Source: Bacteroidales bacterium (lineage in GTDB: Bacteria > Bacteroidota > Bacteroidia > Bacteroidales > UBA932). From it: a stretch of DNA of 50,700 bases. The notes beneath the pieces were generated by a model. The model searched no databases. It was not told where the DNA came from and was given only the letters and a program-made list of their open reading frames with translations. Positions 16,841-25,990 of this stretch are shown here, piece after piece. Both the position numbers and the translations under genes were made by a program. Within the stretch, counting starts at the first letter, position 1. Each line of letters starts with the position of its first letter. Location of the stretch: assembly GCA_015060325.1 (NCBI GenBank), contig SUYQ01000021.1:1-50700 (forward strand), given 5' to 3'.

Positions 16841-18856
16841 TTATAGTCGTGTAGGGAATTCGGTGACTCGGAGGGTGGTGCAGCCGTATGGGATGAGTTC
16901 GATCCATACCTCTTCACCTGTGTCGTCACCGTCCTCACGGTAGTAAGCGATCTGACCTGTAGAGCCGTTGTACTCCTTCCATGGCTTGATCACCACGGCC
17001 TTTGCCTTGATGGTCACAGGAGCATTCTCCAGATTCCATGGATACTCCCCTGCATCCTCGCGCACCTCGACCTTGAAGTTCTCGCTCATCAGCTCAGGAG
17101 TCATGTCCTTGAGACGGAAACCGTAGTTCCATGGAGTGTCGGAAACGCATGTATAGTAATATGGGCCATACTTGCCTTCATATGAAGCCTCGAAATCATG
17201 CTTCTCCCACTTCTCCTCCATCCGGAGGGAGTAGACAAGCGGTCCGCGCTCCACGACTGTCGCTCCGTCATACCAATGGCTGATGCGCACCTCCATAGGG
17301 AAGGTAAGGGTCACGACGTCACCCTTGTTCCATCTGCGGCTCAGACGTACGGTCTCGCCGGCCTTAGGCGCCTCATATGCAACCTCGCCGTTCACCATTA
17401 CCTTCGCATCCTGGCACCACTCCGGAATTCTGAAGTACAGAGGAAAATATGCATTCCTGACCTTCTTCGAAGGGAAGTTTACTGTCACTTTCACTGTCTC
17501 GTCGAAAGGATAGAAGGTCTCCTGCTTCAAAGAAACCTCAACTCCCTCTGAAACCTTGGCAGTCACGGTAGAAGGAGCATATACAAATGCTGCCAGACCA
17601 CCGTCCTTGCTTGCATACCAGAGGTTCTGGGTGAACTTAGGCCATCCCTGATGCATGTTGCATGAGCAGCATGGATATCCGTTCAGTACTCCGAAAAGGT
17701 TGTCATTGTCCTCGTGCTGAGTGACGAAGTTCCTCCACTCGCGGGAGCATGCTATCTGGTTGGTCTGCTGGTAGTACTGACGGCCGTCATATGCGTCAGT
17801 GGCCTGGGTCGGAAGAGCGTTGTATGCTACCCTTTCGAGGTGGTCTGCCCACTGAAGGTCGCCGGTTGCCTGGAGCATCTCTTCGAGGGAGTACATCATC
17901 TCCACGGCCGTACAAAGCTCCGAACCACGTGTTGGGTCGCCGAAATGCACCTGCTCGTCGCCAGCCCAGAGGCCGGTAGGAAGTCCGAACGTGTGCCTGA
18001 TGATCTTGAGGGCATTCTTCGGAGCATTAAGATCCTTAGGGTCATGAGACCTCTGCCACCATATCACAGGTTCCTTGAAGCCGTGTGCGAGGTTTACCGT
18101 ATGCATCGAATTCTGAGTGCGAAGCTCGTTGGTCTCGCCCCAGAACATCGCTGTCCAAGGGGTTGTCTGGCTGTGGATAAGGTCACCGAGCTCAAGAAGG
18201 AACTCGTCACCGGTGATGTTGTAGAGCCAATATACGATGTCAAGGTTGTCGCCTCCTCGCCACTCTCCCCAGAATGTCCAGTGGTCAAGCGGCTTCTCAG
18301 GAAGGTTTGCAAGCTGATACTTGAAATAGTTTGTAAGGACGGTTATCACTCTCTCGTCACCGGTTGCCATATAATACTGCTTGAGGATCTTGAGGGCAAC
18401 CATCTTAGGCCACCAGTCTTCGGCCTTTCCTCTCTGGAAACCTTCGATGTACTTGCGTGATATCCTGTTGCCGAAATAGCCGTCTTCGTATGTGGTGGTG
18501 AGCATAGCCTCTACCCATACGTTGGCCTTTGCTATAAGCTCCTCATCTCCAAGGAGATATGCAAGAGGGACAAGACCGTCGATCCAGTATGGGCCACGCT
18601 CCCAGGTGTCGCCTTCGCCTCCGATCCATGCGTTGTCCGGTCCTACGACCTCGCGGTAAACTTCGTCAAGGTGACCGGTGAAGCCGTCCTTCTGACGTAC
18701 GAGCTGGTCATGCAGCCAGCCTTCTGGCCGTATTGCACCGATAGGAAGCTCGGCATAGTCGGTCTCTGCCAGAGGATAGCGGTTGAACACATAGTCCTGC
18801 GCCGCAGCTGAAAGGGCCACGGTAATGAAGATGATGGTTGAAATAATTTTTTTCAT
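16841..18856 (-). CDS. GH127 (DUF1680) beta-L-arabinofuranosidase-like enzyme
   Basis: The protein has about 671 residues and a signal peptide (to about residue 20, AAAQ). The alpha/alpha-barrel contains the GH127 active-site pattern: Glu-x-Cys (RGSELC, about E313/C315) and a Cys-Cys pair (GYPCCSCNMHQGWPKF, about C396/C397). These correspond to the zinc-binding Glu338, Cys340, Cys417 and Cys418 of the characterised enzyme HypBA1, where the third Cys is the nucleophile. A C-terminal beta-sandwich follows (about 430-670). Known members release beta-L-arabinofuranose; GH146 and other DUF1680 relatives look similar, so substrate is not certain. The true start is the ATG at 18856. An ORF start at 18937 only reads through repeat DNA (CHFDRAASCHFDRAERVEKS). 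Confidence 0.9.
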   Translation of the reverse strand: MKKIISTIIFITVALSAAAQDYVFNRYPLAETDYAELPIGAIRPEGWLHDQLVRQKDGFTGHLDEVYREVVGPDNAWIGGEGDTWERGPYWIDGLVPLAYLLGDEELIAKANVWVEAMLTTTYEDGYFGNRISRKYIEGFQRGKAEDWWPKMVALKILKQYYMATGDERVITVLTNYFKYQLANLPEKPLDHWTFWGEWRGGDNLDIVYWLYNITGDEFLLELGDLIHSQTTPWTAMFWGETNELRTQNSMHTVNLAHGFKEPVIWWQRSHDPKDLNAPKNALKIIRHTFGLPTGLWAGDEQVHFGDPTRGSELCTAVEMMYSLEEMLQATGDLQWADHLERVAYNALPTQATDAYDGRQYYQQTNQIACSREWRNFVTQHEDNDNLFGVLNGYPCCSCNMHQGWPKFTQNLWYASKDGGLAAFVYAPSTVTAKVSEGVEVSLKQETFYPFDETVKVTVNFPSKKVRNAYFPLYFRIPEWCQDAKVMVNGEVAYEAPKAGETVRLSRRWNKGDVVTLTFPMEVRISHWYDGATVVERGPLVYSLRMEEKWEKHDFEASYEGKYGPYYYTCVSDTPWNYGFRLKDMTPELMSENFKVEVREDAGEYPWNLENAPVTIKAKAVVIKPWKEYNGSTGQIAYYREDGDDTGEEVWIELIPYGCTTLRVTEFPTRL

Positions 18857-18869
18857 AACTGTTGTATTA

Positions 18870-19037
18870 GATTTCTCCACTCGCTCCGCTCGGTCGAAAT
18901 GACAGGATGCTGCTCGGTCGAAATGACAGAATGCCACTCAGTCGAAATGACAGAATGCCGCTCAGTCGAAATGACAGGATGCCGCTCAGTCGAAATGACA
19001 GGATTGTCATGTCGAGCGACCGAAGGGAGTCGAGACA
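18870..19037. repeat. Tandem array of GTCGAAATGACAG units
   Basis: Five near-identical units of about 23 bp run from about 18888 to 19003. Each has the form G-C-T-C-[AG]-GTCGAAATGACAG-[AG]-ATGC. They are bracketed by GATTTCTCCACTCGCTCCGC on the left and GAGCGACCGAAGGGAGTCGA on the right. The array occupies the whole gap between the DUF4855 gene and GH127. There are no unique spacers, so it is not a CRISPR array. Confidence 0.85.
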
Positions 19038-19038
19038 T

Positions 19039-20232
19039 CTATTTCTTCAATGGGTTTTCGATGACAAATTTACAGAGTTTATGATACATCTCAATATCAT
19101 TCGCGTCGTCAGACGTTGCGAGCTCATAAAGACCGTTTGTGCCGGCATAAAGCACGAACGGAACCTCTCCGTAAAGGCCACGGGCCTTTGCATTGTCAAG
19201 ATACTCCTGGAAACGGGCCTTGTTGCGCTCCGAATAAGGGTTCGGCTGACCGTTCTTGAGGTTGCTGAGTATAGATGATGTAAGAGGTTCGCCATGAGTT
19301 CCTTCAAACTCCAGTTCCATTCCGAGACCATTGTCTCTTATCTTCTTCTCGATCTGGTCCCATGACCACTTTGCATCGGTCCAGTAGTAGTTAGGCTGCA
19401 TCACGACAAGGTCGAAGCCGAAATCCTTGCTGCTCTCGATGCCCGGAGCCATTGCGTACGGCACCCAATAGAAGCCCTCGCCCACAGAGTGGCAGTAGTC
19501 TGCAGCGGCCTTGATGGTCTTGTCATGCTCCTTGTACTCATAGCGGAAGCTGCCTGGAGCAGAAAGCTCCTCAGAGAGGACATAGAAACCGATGAGCTCC
19601 ACATATTTGTACTTTGCCTCTGCAAACTTTGCACGAACCTGGTCGATCATCCATTTATAGGCCTTCACGCGGTCCTCTGCCTTTGAGAAGTCCATCTCTA
19701 CGCCGTCGATCTCGCCCCAGTAGACTGTGTTTCTATTGGTTCCCTTCATTGCATCGGTATAATGCTCGAAGTATACAGGATCAGGGAGAGAGAAGATGAT
19801 TCCGCGCTTTGTCTTTGGCGAACCGATGCGGGAAGCCACATCAGCCACGCACTTGTCAAGGGCAGCGAAGCCATGCTCAGCATCGAACCAGTAGTCGATC
19901 TGGCCCTGCCAGTGTTCCTTTCTTGAAGAGTAGCGGCCGTCGTTGGCAATGGAATATGTGACCTTGTAGTCATCATCCCAAAGCTCCATCATGATCATAT
20001 TGTCGAAGAGCCAGTGCTCCTGACCGTTCTCGTCAGTGTAGGCAACGGTCTTCTCGAAACGCTCCGGAGTCCAGAGGTAAGGATTGCGGGCGCTGTGACC
20101 GCCATAGCAGATGGCAGCGTCGGCGATAGGACGGATCTCGTCCTTTTCCCACTTGTAAAGGCTCGACCTGGATGATGAGCCGCAGCTGCAGAGGGTCAGG
20201 GCAGCAAGGATGGTGATGAGTGTCTTTTTCAT
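19039..20232 (-). CDS. DUF4855-type lipoprotein A
   Basis: This 397-residue lipoprotein has a lipobox LTLCSC (Cys15 or Cys17) and consists of almost nothing but the DUF4855-like domain. It is the shortest of four paralogues in this window. Shared blocks are ICYGGHSARNPYLWTPERFEKTVAYTDENGQEHW split over residues 41-74, SLPDPVYFE, VYWGEIDG, AYKWMIDQVR, GFYVLSE (Glu221), GEGFYWVPY, MQPNYYW and GMELEFEGTHGE (Glu306/308/310). The pattern of strands each ending in polar or acidic residues suggests a TIM barrel. The invariant Glu in GFYxLxE and those in GMExEFEG are plausible catalytic acids. The activity is unknown to me; the family assignment is from memory of DUF4855 (PF16147). Confidence 0.75.
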   Translation of the reverse strand: MKKTLITILAALTLCSCGSSSRSSLYKWEKDEIRPIADAAICYGGHSARNPYLWTPERFEKTVAYTDENGQEHWLFDNMIMMELWDDDYKVTYSIANDGRYSSRKEHWQGQIDYWFDAEHGFAALDKCVADVASRIGSPKTKRGIIFSLPDPVYFEHYTDAMKGTNRNTVYWGEIDGVEMDFSKAEDRVKAYKWMIDQVRAKFAEAKYKYVELIGFYVLSEELSAPGSFRYEYKEHDKTIKAAADYCHSVGEGFYWVPYAMAPGIESSKDFGFDLVVMQPNYYWTDAKWSWDQIEKKIRDNGLGMELEFEGTHGEPLTSSILSNLKNGQPNPYSERNKARFQEYLDNAKARGLYGEVPFVLYAGTNGLYELATSDDANDIEMYHKLCKFVIENPLKK

Positions 20233-20258
20233 ATCTTGTTTTGTTTTATTTCTGTTTA

Positions 20259-20386
20259 AAGATCCTTCGCTTCGCTCAGGATGACAGAGGGACCATCAGG
20301 ATGACAATGGGGCCATCAGGATGACAGAGGGACCATCAGGATGATAACACTGTCATGTTGAGCGCCAGCGAAACATCTTTACATAT
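20259..20386. repeat. Dispersed-repeat tract between the two DUF4855 genes
   Basis: It begins with GATCCTTCGCTTCGCTCAGG. Three copies of GGACCATCAGGATGACA or a close variant follow, spaced 21-22 bp apart. It ends with CTGTCATGTTGAGCGCCAGCGAAACATC. It belongs to the same repeat family as the other tracts. The 163-bp gap holds nothing else recognised. Confidence 0.78.
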
Positions 20387-20395
20387 CTCGCAACA

Positions 20396-21940
20396 CTAGT
20401 ATTTCTTCAAAGGCGAATCAATTATGAATTCGCCGAATTCATGGTAGAGCTCCTTGTCGGAGGCTTTTTTCGAGACCGCAAGCTCATACAGGGCATTCGT
20501 TCCCGTGTACAAGACTATCGGTTTCCTGCCATAGATATTATACTTTCTGGCATTCTCCATATATTCCCTGAAGCGTTCCTTTCTGTATATGGCAGCGTCG
20601 GAATCTCCAAGTATTGATGTGTAGCCGCCGTGCGATCCCTCGAACTCAAACTCCATTCCCATGTCGTACTTGTTGATGTAGTCGCATGTGACAGCCCATG
20701 ATTTGTCGTCCCAATAATAATTCGGCTGGAGGATCGTCAGATCGAATCCGAACGATTTCCAGTTCTTGAGGGCCTTGTTGTGTCCGGCATCCGTGTCGCT
20801 GACACTGTATGGGATCCAGTAAAGTCCCTCGTTCACGTCGTGGCAATAATCCGCCACAAGAGGAATGAGCTCCTCATGCTGCTTGTATTCATATCTCCAT
20901 CCTCCCTTCATCGTAAGGGTCTCCGAAAGGATGTAGAATCCAAGAAGCTGGACATATCTGTAATCTTCCTGCGCAAATCTCTCCCTTATCTGGTCGATGT
21001 ACCACTGATAGGCCTTCAGCCTGTGGTCCATCTTCTTGAAATCCATCTGCTGTCCGTCGATGGATCCCCAGTAAACCGTGTTTGCATTGCCTCCCGAAAC
21101 CGCATCCGCATAGTTCTCGAAATAAACAGGGTCCGGAAGCGAAAACACTATATAACGCGGAGTCGGAGGAGTACCTATTCTTGATGCTGCCTCCGCAATG
21201 CAGTCATCAAGAGCCTGGAAGCCGGTCGCATCATCTGCAAACCAGTAGTCCAGCAAGCCTTCCCAATGTGATTTCCTGGACGAATCCTTGCCGTCATTGG
21301 CAACGGAATACGTCACAGCATACATATCATCCCATATCTCCAGCATAAGCATGGAGTCGAAGAACCAATGGTCCTGACCGTTCTTGTCTGTATAGAGTAC
21401 GGTCTTCTCAAAACGCTCCTTGGTCCAGGTCTGGGGATTACGGGCCTCATGCCCTCCATAGCACAGAGCCATGTCGGCAAACGTAGGAATAGGATATCTT
21501 CCTCTTTCCCACCAATAAAGTCCGTTTTCGTCCTTCTCCTTGTCCTTAGGCTCTTCCGTAATATCGTTGGAAGGATCGTTGGGAGTGATGATGGTGTCGC
21601 GCTGCACCACACTATACTGTCCCTTTCCGGATGCAGCCGCGAAAAGGTGATATTCCATATTTTCTTCAAGATCAGTCAGTTTGAAGCGCTTTGAAGGCAC
21701 ATCAATACCTGATCCGAAGATATCCTCAGCCTGGGCGTCGAACGAGTCTTTCTTCTGGAGACAGAGATACATGGTCCTGTCGGCATTGATAGAGCTTATC
21801 TCTATTTCAGCCTCGGTAAACCCTGTCCTGAGGACCTGCATGCTGACAGCAGGCTTGGGAGTATAAGAAGGTTTACCCTCCTCCTCGCACGAGACGAGGA
21901 GAAGGGATAAAACCATCAATATTAAGATAAAACGGTCCAT
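20396..21940 (-). CDS. DUF4855-type lipoprotein B with N-terminal Fn3-like domain
   Basis: The 514-residue lipoprotein has lipobox LLLVSC (Cys18). An N-terminal beta-sandwich (about 25-120) shares 'SIN-D', 'L-E-x-x-EY' and a terminal 'TP' with the N-terminus of paralogue D. A charged linker (about 121-140) and the DUF4855-like domain (about 150-514) follow. The domain contains CYGGHEARNP, SLPDPVYFE, YWGSIDG, GFYILSE (Glu340), LQPNYYW and GMEFEFEGSHGG (Glu430/432/434). It lies 4 bp after the DUF1735/DUF4623-like gene, and its order after SusC-SusD suggests a surface enzyme or binding protein. I chose the ATG at 21940 because an ATG at 21955 overlaps the previous gene and adds five polar residues. 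Enzymatic function is inferred only. Confidence 0.78.
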   Translation of the reverse strand: MDRFILILMVLSLLLVSCEEEGKPSYTPKPAVSMQVLRTGFTEAEIEISSINADRTMYLCLQKKDSFDAQAEDIFGSGIDVPSKRFKLTDLEENMEYHLFAAASGKGQYSVVQRDTIITPNDPSNDITEEPKDKEKDENGLYWWERGRYPIPTFADMALCYGGHEARNPQTWTKERFEKTVLYTDKNGQDHWFFDSMLMLEIWDDMYAVTYSVANDGKDSSRKSHWEGLLDYWFADDATGFQALDDCIAEAASRIGTPPTPRYIVFSLPDPVYFENYADAVSGGNANTVYWGSIDGQQMDFKKMDHRLKAYQWYIDQIRERFAQEDYRYVQLLGFYILSETLTMKGGWRYEYKQHEELIPLVADYCHDVNEGLYWIPYSVSDTDAGHNKALKNWKSFGFDLTILQPNYYWDDKSWAVTCDYINKYDMGMEFEFEGSHGGYTSILGDSDAAIYRKERFREYMENARKYNIYGRKPIVLYTGTNALYELAVSKKASDKELYHEFGEFIIDSPLKKY

Positions 21941-21944
21941 CAGA

Positions 21945-23984
21945 TTACTCTGCAATGAATCCTGCGTTCATCTTGAATACAGAAATACCTACGTTCTGGA
22001 TCATTACAGCCATATAGGTCTCTCCATTGATTTCACGTACCACGCAGTCACCTGTAGAGTGAGTTGCAGGGCATGGTGAAAGAACTGTTGCGTCCATACC
22101 GTCCTGAACAGGAGCCTCGAAGACAACCTCGTTCTTCTGGAGCACGCTCATGAATCCGTCAGCTGTACCGTTGAAGTCTGAGATAACCTTTACGCTACCC
22201 TGATCCTGGTTTGCTGTGAGTGCAACGTATGCAATGTAGTTCAGGTTGGTCTTGGCGTCGCCGAAGAAACTGTATCCATGAGTCAACGGCAGGCCGAGGT
22301 CAGCAGATGAAGCGTATACATTACCTGAAACATTTGCTACGTAATGAGCACTTGCAGTCGAAGAAACGAGGAATCCAGGAACTGTTCCGGCTACGGCACC
22401 TGCTGCGCCAGGATAGATGTATGCCGAACCGATGGTACTAGCAGCATCTGCAACCGATGCGTTATAGTCGCAACGACCACGAGCGTATGCAAGACCGTCT
22501 GCACCTGGCCACTCACCGAAGCGTCCGTCAAGCATTGCGTAGCGAACGATGTTTCCTGTGTTGTAGTCCTTGCAGTATACTTCACCGTTGTTCCAGCTTC
22601 CTACCACGATGTACTTGTCGCCGAGACGACGTCCTGAGTCCTCGACCATGCTGAGGGTAGGAGCATTATCGATGCCGTTGAGCCATACGTAGAAGTGGAG
22701 GTGTGATCCGTCTCCGACAGACAGGCAGCATGCAGAAAGGATGTCCTTTCCGTTGTTGACTGCAGGGTCCGTATTAGGAATCATTCTAGCGCATGAGAGT
22801 GTATGTGTTCCGCCAGCAACTCCTTCAACATTTACATTCTTCACCTGAGTAGGGTCAGTGATGCTGATGGCCTTGAATACAGGATCTCCGCCTGCAGACT
22901 GAGGAACATATACATACTGGTCGTCCATGGTGATGTTACGGCAGTCAGAAAGACCGAATGTAGCCTGCCATGGAGTTGTAGATGATGTAGCATAGATGCC
23001 CCATACGCGGTTGAAGAGCTGTGGAGGTATTGGCTCGAGACCCTTCACAACGATGTATGTAAGACCATTATCAACCTTCACGCCGTCAACTGACATGCCT
23101 GAAAGCTTGAGAGGAACCACATAACCGTCCCAGTTTCTCTTCACAAGATGCTTGGTCTCCATCACACCGTCAACCTCAATCTCCATATCTTCAGCGATAG
23201 CCTCGGTGTTGATGGTCACAGGGAGAAGCACGTATCCTTCACCTGCCTTGAGGACAGGATCGGCACCTACAGTTACAAGTCCCTCAGGTGCAGCCTCATA
23301 ATTTGTACCGTTAGCTTCGTTGTAAGCGGCGATAAGGCTGTTGTCTACCTCAAAATCAAGAGTAAGATCGATGGTAGGGATTGCCTTGTCGATACGCACT
23401 GTGATGTCCATAGTCTCCGAAGCTGGCTCAGATTCCCACTCGTAGGTACGGCTGAGGAGTGTCTGCTCTGCTGTTACAGTTGAAGTCACGAGGTTGAGGA
23501 TGAATACCTCTCTACCTTCGTTTACTTCAAGGTTGTCAGAGCGGAGAGCAACAGGAATACAGTACTGGTTTGCAGGCTCCTGCTCCATGAAGGCAGCAAC
23601 CTTTGCAATGTCCCACTCAATAGTAAACGACTTGGTCACATCATCAGTACCGAAAGCGATGCTCTCAGTGCTGAAAGAGTAAAGATCCTGGTCGCTTGGA
23701 AGCGGAATATACTCAACACCATACTGCTTGTTGAAGTTGAGAAGGTCATGGTTTGAAGTCGTGATGTTCACCACGCCTTCATTGAGTCCCTTTCCGCTCT
23801 TGATTACAGGAATCTCATACGATCCGCCGTAAAGAGGGAGGGTCAGCACATTCTCACCGACCTTGTTGTTGAAGCCGAATGAGTCGTCTGGCAGAAAGTT
23901 GTTTCTGTCATCCGCACAAGACGCTACGGCTGTAATCGTCAGTGCAGAAAGCAAGATATTTCTAAAAATCTTCTTCATATTCAT
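21945..23984 (-). CDS. PUL surface lipoprotein with DUF1735-like and DUF4623-like domains
   Basis: The 679-residue lipoprotein has lipobox TAVASC (Cys23). Two tandem DUF1735/BT_3987-like beta-sandwiches follow (about 45-165 and 185-310; marks include 'LPLYGGSYEIPV', 'YNEANGTNYEAAPEG' and 'KAGEGYVLLPVTI'). The C-terminal domain (about 325-675) has motifs such as NITMDDQYVYVPQSAGG, AISITDPTQVKNV and MAVMIQNVGISVFKMN. These recur nearly verbatim in the lipoprotein at 46,311-48,467; the domain resembles DUF4623. Its position directly after SusD is that of surface glycan-binding proteins, which hold glycan at the cell surface. The role is inferred from position and domains. Confidence 0.78.
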   Translation of the reverse strand: MNMKKIFRNILLSALTITAVASCADDRNNFLPDDSFGFNNKVGENVLTLPLYGGSYEIPVIKSGKGLNEGVVNITTSNHDLLNFNKQYGVEYIPLPSDQDLYSFSTESIAFGTDDVTKSFTIEWDIAKVAAFMEQEPANQYCIPVALRSDNLEVNEGREVFILNLVTSTVTAEQTLLSRTYEWESEPASETMDITVRIDKAIPTIDLTLDFEVDNSLIAAYNEANGTNYEAAPEGLVTVGADPVLKAGEGYVLLPVTINTEAIAEDMEIEVDGVMETKHLVKRNWDGYVVPLKLSGMSVDGVKVDNGLTYIVVKGLEPIPPQLFNRVWGIYATSSTTPWQATFGLSDCRNITMDDQYVYVPQSAGGDPVFKAISITDPTQVKNVNVEGVAGGTHTLSCARMIPNTDPAVNNGKDILSACCLSVGDGSHLHFYVWLNGIDNAPTLSMVEDSGRRLGDKYIVVGSWNNGEVYCKDYNTGNIVRYAMLDGRFGEWPGADGLAYARGRCDYNASVADAASTIGSAYIYPGAAGAVAGTVPGFLVSSTASAHYVANVSGNVYASSADLGLPLTHGYSFFGDAKTNLNYIAYVALTANQDQGSVKVISDFNGTADGFMSVLQKNEVVFEAPVQDGMDATVLSPCPATHSTGDCVVREINGETYMAVMIQNVGISVFKMNAGFIAE

Positions 23985-23989
23985 TCAGA

Positions 23990-25975
23990 TTAGAATCCGT
24001 AGTTCTGTGTAAAGTTTGTCATCTCAGCAAGCTGATCCGAGTCGAATGGGAAGAGGTAATCTCTCTTTGTGAACTTCGCATGCTTTGCAAGCGGGAAGTC
24101 CTCGCTTGAACGAACCCATGAATCGTGATAGTCGACTGCGTCGTTGAGGTTGAGTGTCCAGTTGAGAACAGGGAAGTTCTCCTCTGCAGTCATCCAGCGG
24201 CAGCTGTCGTAGAAATGCATAGGACCCTCGATAGCGAACTCGATCATCTTTTCGTGACGGAAGCACCATCTGAGGAGTTCCGGATCACCTGCGATGCCCG
24301 GATAAGCCTCCTCAAGATTGTTGAGACCTGAACGGTTGCGGATCATATTTAGATACTTGATAGCCTCTGGATAGTCACCTGTCTCGATACAGCACTCTGC
24401 ATAATTGAAGTAGATCTCGGCAAGACGGAACGCAGGGTATACATACTTGAGCTGCTGGAAGTCAGCACCTACGTCAAGAGGGTTGTTTGCCTTGTAGAGA
24501 CGACGCCATGCATAACCGAAGTAATTGTTTGACGAAGTCTGGTCCCAACGCTCGCAAAGCGCGCCTGAACCTCTCCAGAAATGACATCTCATATCCTCTG
24601 CAGTCCATGTAGTTGAAGAGGTCTTAGGGTTGGTCATGGTCTTGAGCTTAGGGTCGCAAGGCCAGTAGTATCCGTTAGGAACAACTGATGCATAATAGCG
24701 TGGCTCACGTCCGATTGTCGAGTTATGAGCCTCAAACTCACCTGCCCACTCTGCCTCGAACTGAGTAGTCATGCTGAAGCCTTCTGCCTCATAACCTGAC
24801 TGAGCATCAATGATAGGCTTAGAGTAGTCATCCATACCTGTAGTTCTGTCATATCCTGTAACAGGGTAACGTCCTGACTCATACATTGCATAAGCGTCAA
24901 CAAGCTTGAATGAAGGAGTAAGTGACTGCCAGCCCTCGACAACTATGTTACGAGGAGCACATGCACCTATGAATCCGCCTGTACGGCCGAGCCAGTCTGT
25001 GTAGAAGTTCATCCACCATCCCCAGATGGTCTCGTCGTTCCACTGCTCGAAGAAGATGTTCTGGTATGCGCGGATACCGTCGACGAACTTGTCGCCAGTT
25101 GCCTCTGCACCGGCATCTACAAGCTTATAATAGTTGAGGTCGATCACAGCCTTTGCAGCCTTCTTAGCCTCTTCCCACTTGTTCAGATCATAGGTCTGAG
25201 GGAAGATCTCCTTGCCATAGTGGTTTGTCATGCCGGCATAAAGCTCGTTTCCGTTGAAGAGAGGAGAAGCCGCATAAAGAAGTACTCTTGACTTGAGAGC
25301 CATTGCCGCACCCTTGGTAGCACGACCCATGTCAGATCCTTCCTGAAGGCCGACTTCTTCTATGCTCATAGGGAGCACCTCGATAGCCTTGTCAAGCTCT
25401 GATACGATGAAGTCGATGTTTTCCTCAAGAGTGTTTCGGTCAAGGTTTGCACCGATTGCATCTGAAGGAGCAGCCTGGTCACCCCATACGATCACAGGAC
25501 CGTAGGTACGGAAGAGGCAGAAGTAGTAGAAAGCACGCATGAAACGGGCTTCAGCCTTCATATATTCGCGAACCTGCTCATTATCCTCCTTGTCAAGGTG
25601 GATGTTTTCGATGACGAGAGTACAGTGAGCGATTGCCTTATAGTAGTTCTCCCAAAGCTGGTAACCGGTGATTGAAGCCGGGCTATAGTCTCCTACACGG
25701 AGGTCGAACACGTTGTTTGCATAAGCCGATGCATTGACCTGACGTGCATCTGTACGGCCTGAGAAACCTCCCTCTGTGGTAGCATCCACAGGATTCTCTT
25801 CCTTTGGAAGGTAAGCGTACATATGTGCTGCGAGCTGACGGGCTGTTCCTCTCTTGCTGAACATCTCCTCAATGGTAGCCTGATCCTGAAGCTCCACATC
25901 GAAGTATGAGTCACAGGAAACGGCACCGAGCGCAAGCACTGCGATTGCTGAAATTGTATATAATATTCTTTTCAT
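23990..25975 (-). CDS. SusD/RagB-family glycan-binding lipoprotein
   Basis: The 661-residue lipoprotein has lipobox GAVSC (Cys21). It shows the SusD-like fold: 'CDSYFDVELQDQ' N-terminus, helical TPR-like region with 'LWENYYKAIAHCTLVIENI' and 'EARFMRAFYYFCLFRTYGPVIVW', and C-terminal RagB motifs 'FRLAEIYFNYAECCIETGD', 'AIKYLNMIRNRSGL' and 'EKMIEFAIEGPMHFYDSCRW'. SusD proteins form the lid of the SusC transporter and capture oligosaccharides. The gene follows SusC by 15 bp and precedes the surface lipoprotein by 5 bp. It is somewhat longer than the typical 500-600 residues. Confidence 0.95.
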   Translation of the reverse strand: MKRILYTISAIAVLALGAVSCDSYFDVELQDQATIEEMFSKRGTARQLAAHMYAYLPKEENPVDATTEGGFSGRTDARQVNASAYANNVFDLRVGDYSPASITGYQLWENYYKAIAHCTLVIENIHLDKEDNEQVREYMKAEARFMRAFYYFCLFRTYGPVIVWGDQAAPSDAIGANLDRNTLEENIDFIVSELDKAIEVLPMSIEEVGLQEGSDMGRATKGAAMALKSRVLLYAASPLFNGNELYAGMTNHYGKEIFPQTYDLNKWEEAKKAAKAVIDLNYYKLVDAGAEATGDKFVDGIRAYQNIFFEQWNDETIWGWWMNFYTDWLGRTGGFIGACAPRNIVVEGWQSLTPSFKLVDAYAMYESGRYPVTGYDRTTGMDDYSKPIIDAQSGYEAEGFSMTTQFEAEWAGEFEAHNSTIGREPRYYASVVPNGYYWPCDPKLKTMTNPKTSSTTWTAEDMRCHFWRGSGALCERWDQTSSNNYFGYAWRRLYKANNPLDVGADFQQLKYVYPAFRLAEIYFNYAECCIETGDYPEAIKYLNMIRNRSGLNNLEEAYPGIAGDPELLRWCFRHEKMIEFAIEGPMHFYDSCRWMTAEENFPVLNWTLNLNDAVDYHDSWVRSSEDFPLAKHAKFTKRDYLFPFDSDQLAEMTNFTQNYGF

Positions 25976-25990
25976 TTTCTTTTGAGTCTG

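Noticed and set aside
17714..18460. 248-codon plus-strand open frame inside GH127
   Set aside because: Antisense shadow of a clear GH127 gene; composition is what third-position bias would give.
18857..18937. 27-residue N-terminal extension of GH127
   Set aside because: It is translated from dispersed repeat DNA (CHFDRA...), and the signal peptide begins at the ATG at 18856.
18888..19003. Possible CRISPR array
   Set aside because: Units of about 23 bp follow each other without unique spacers, and the same motif is dispersed elsewhere. No cas genes are present.
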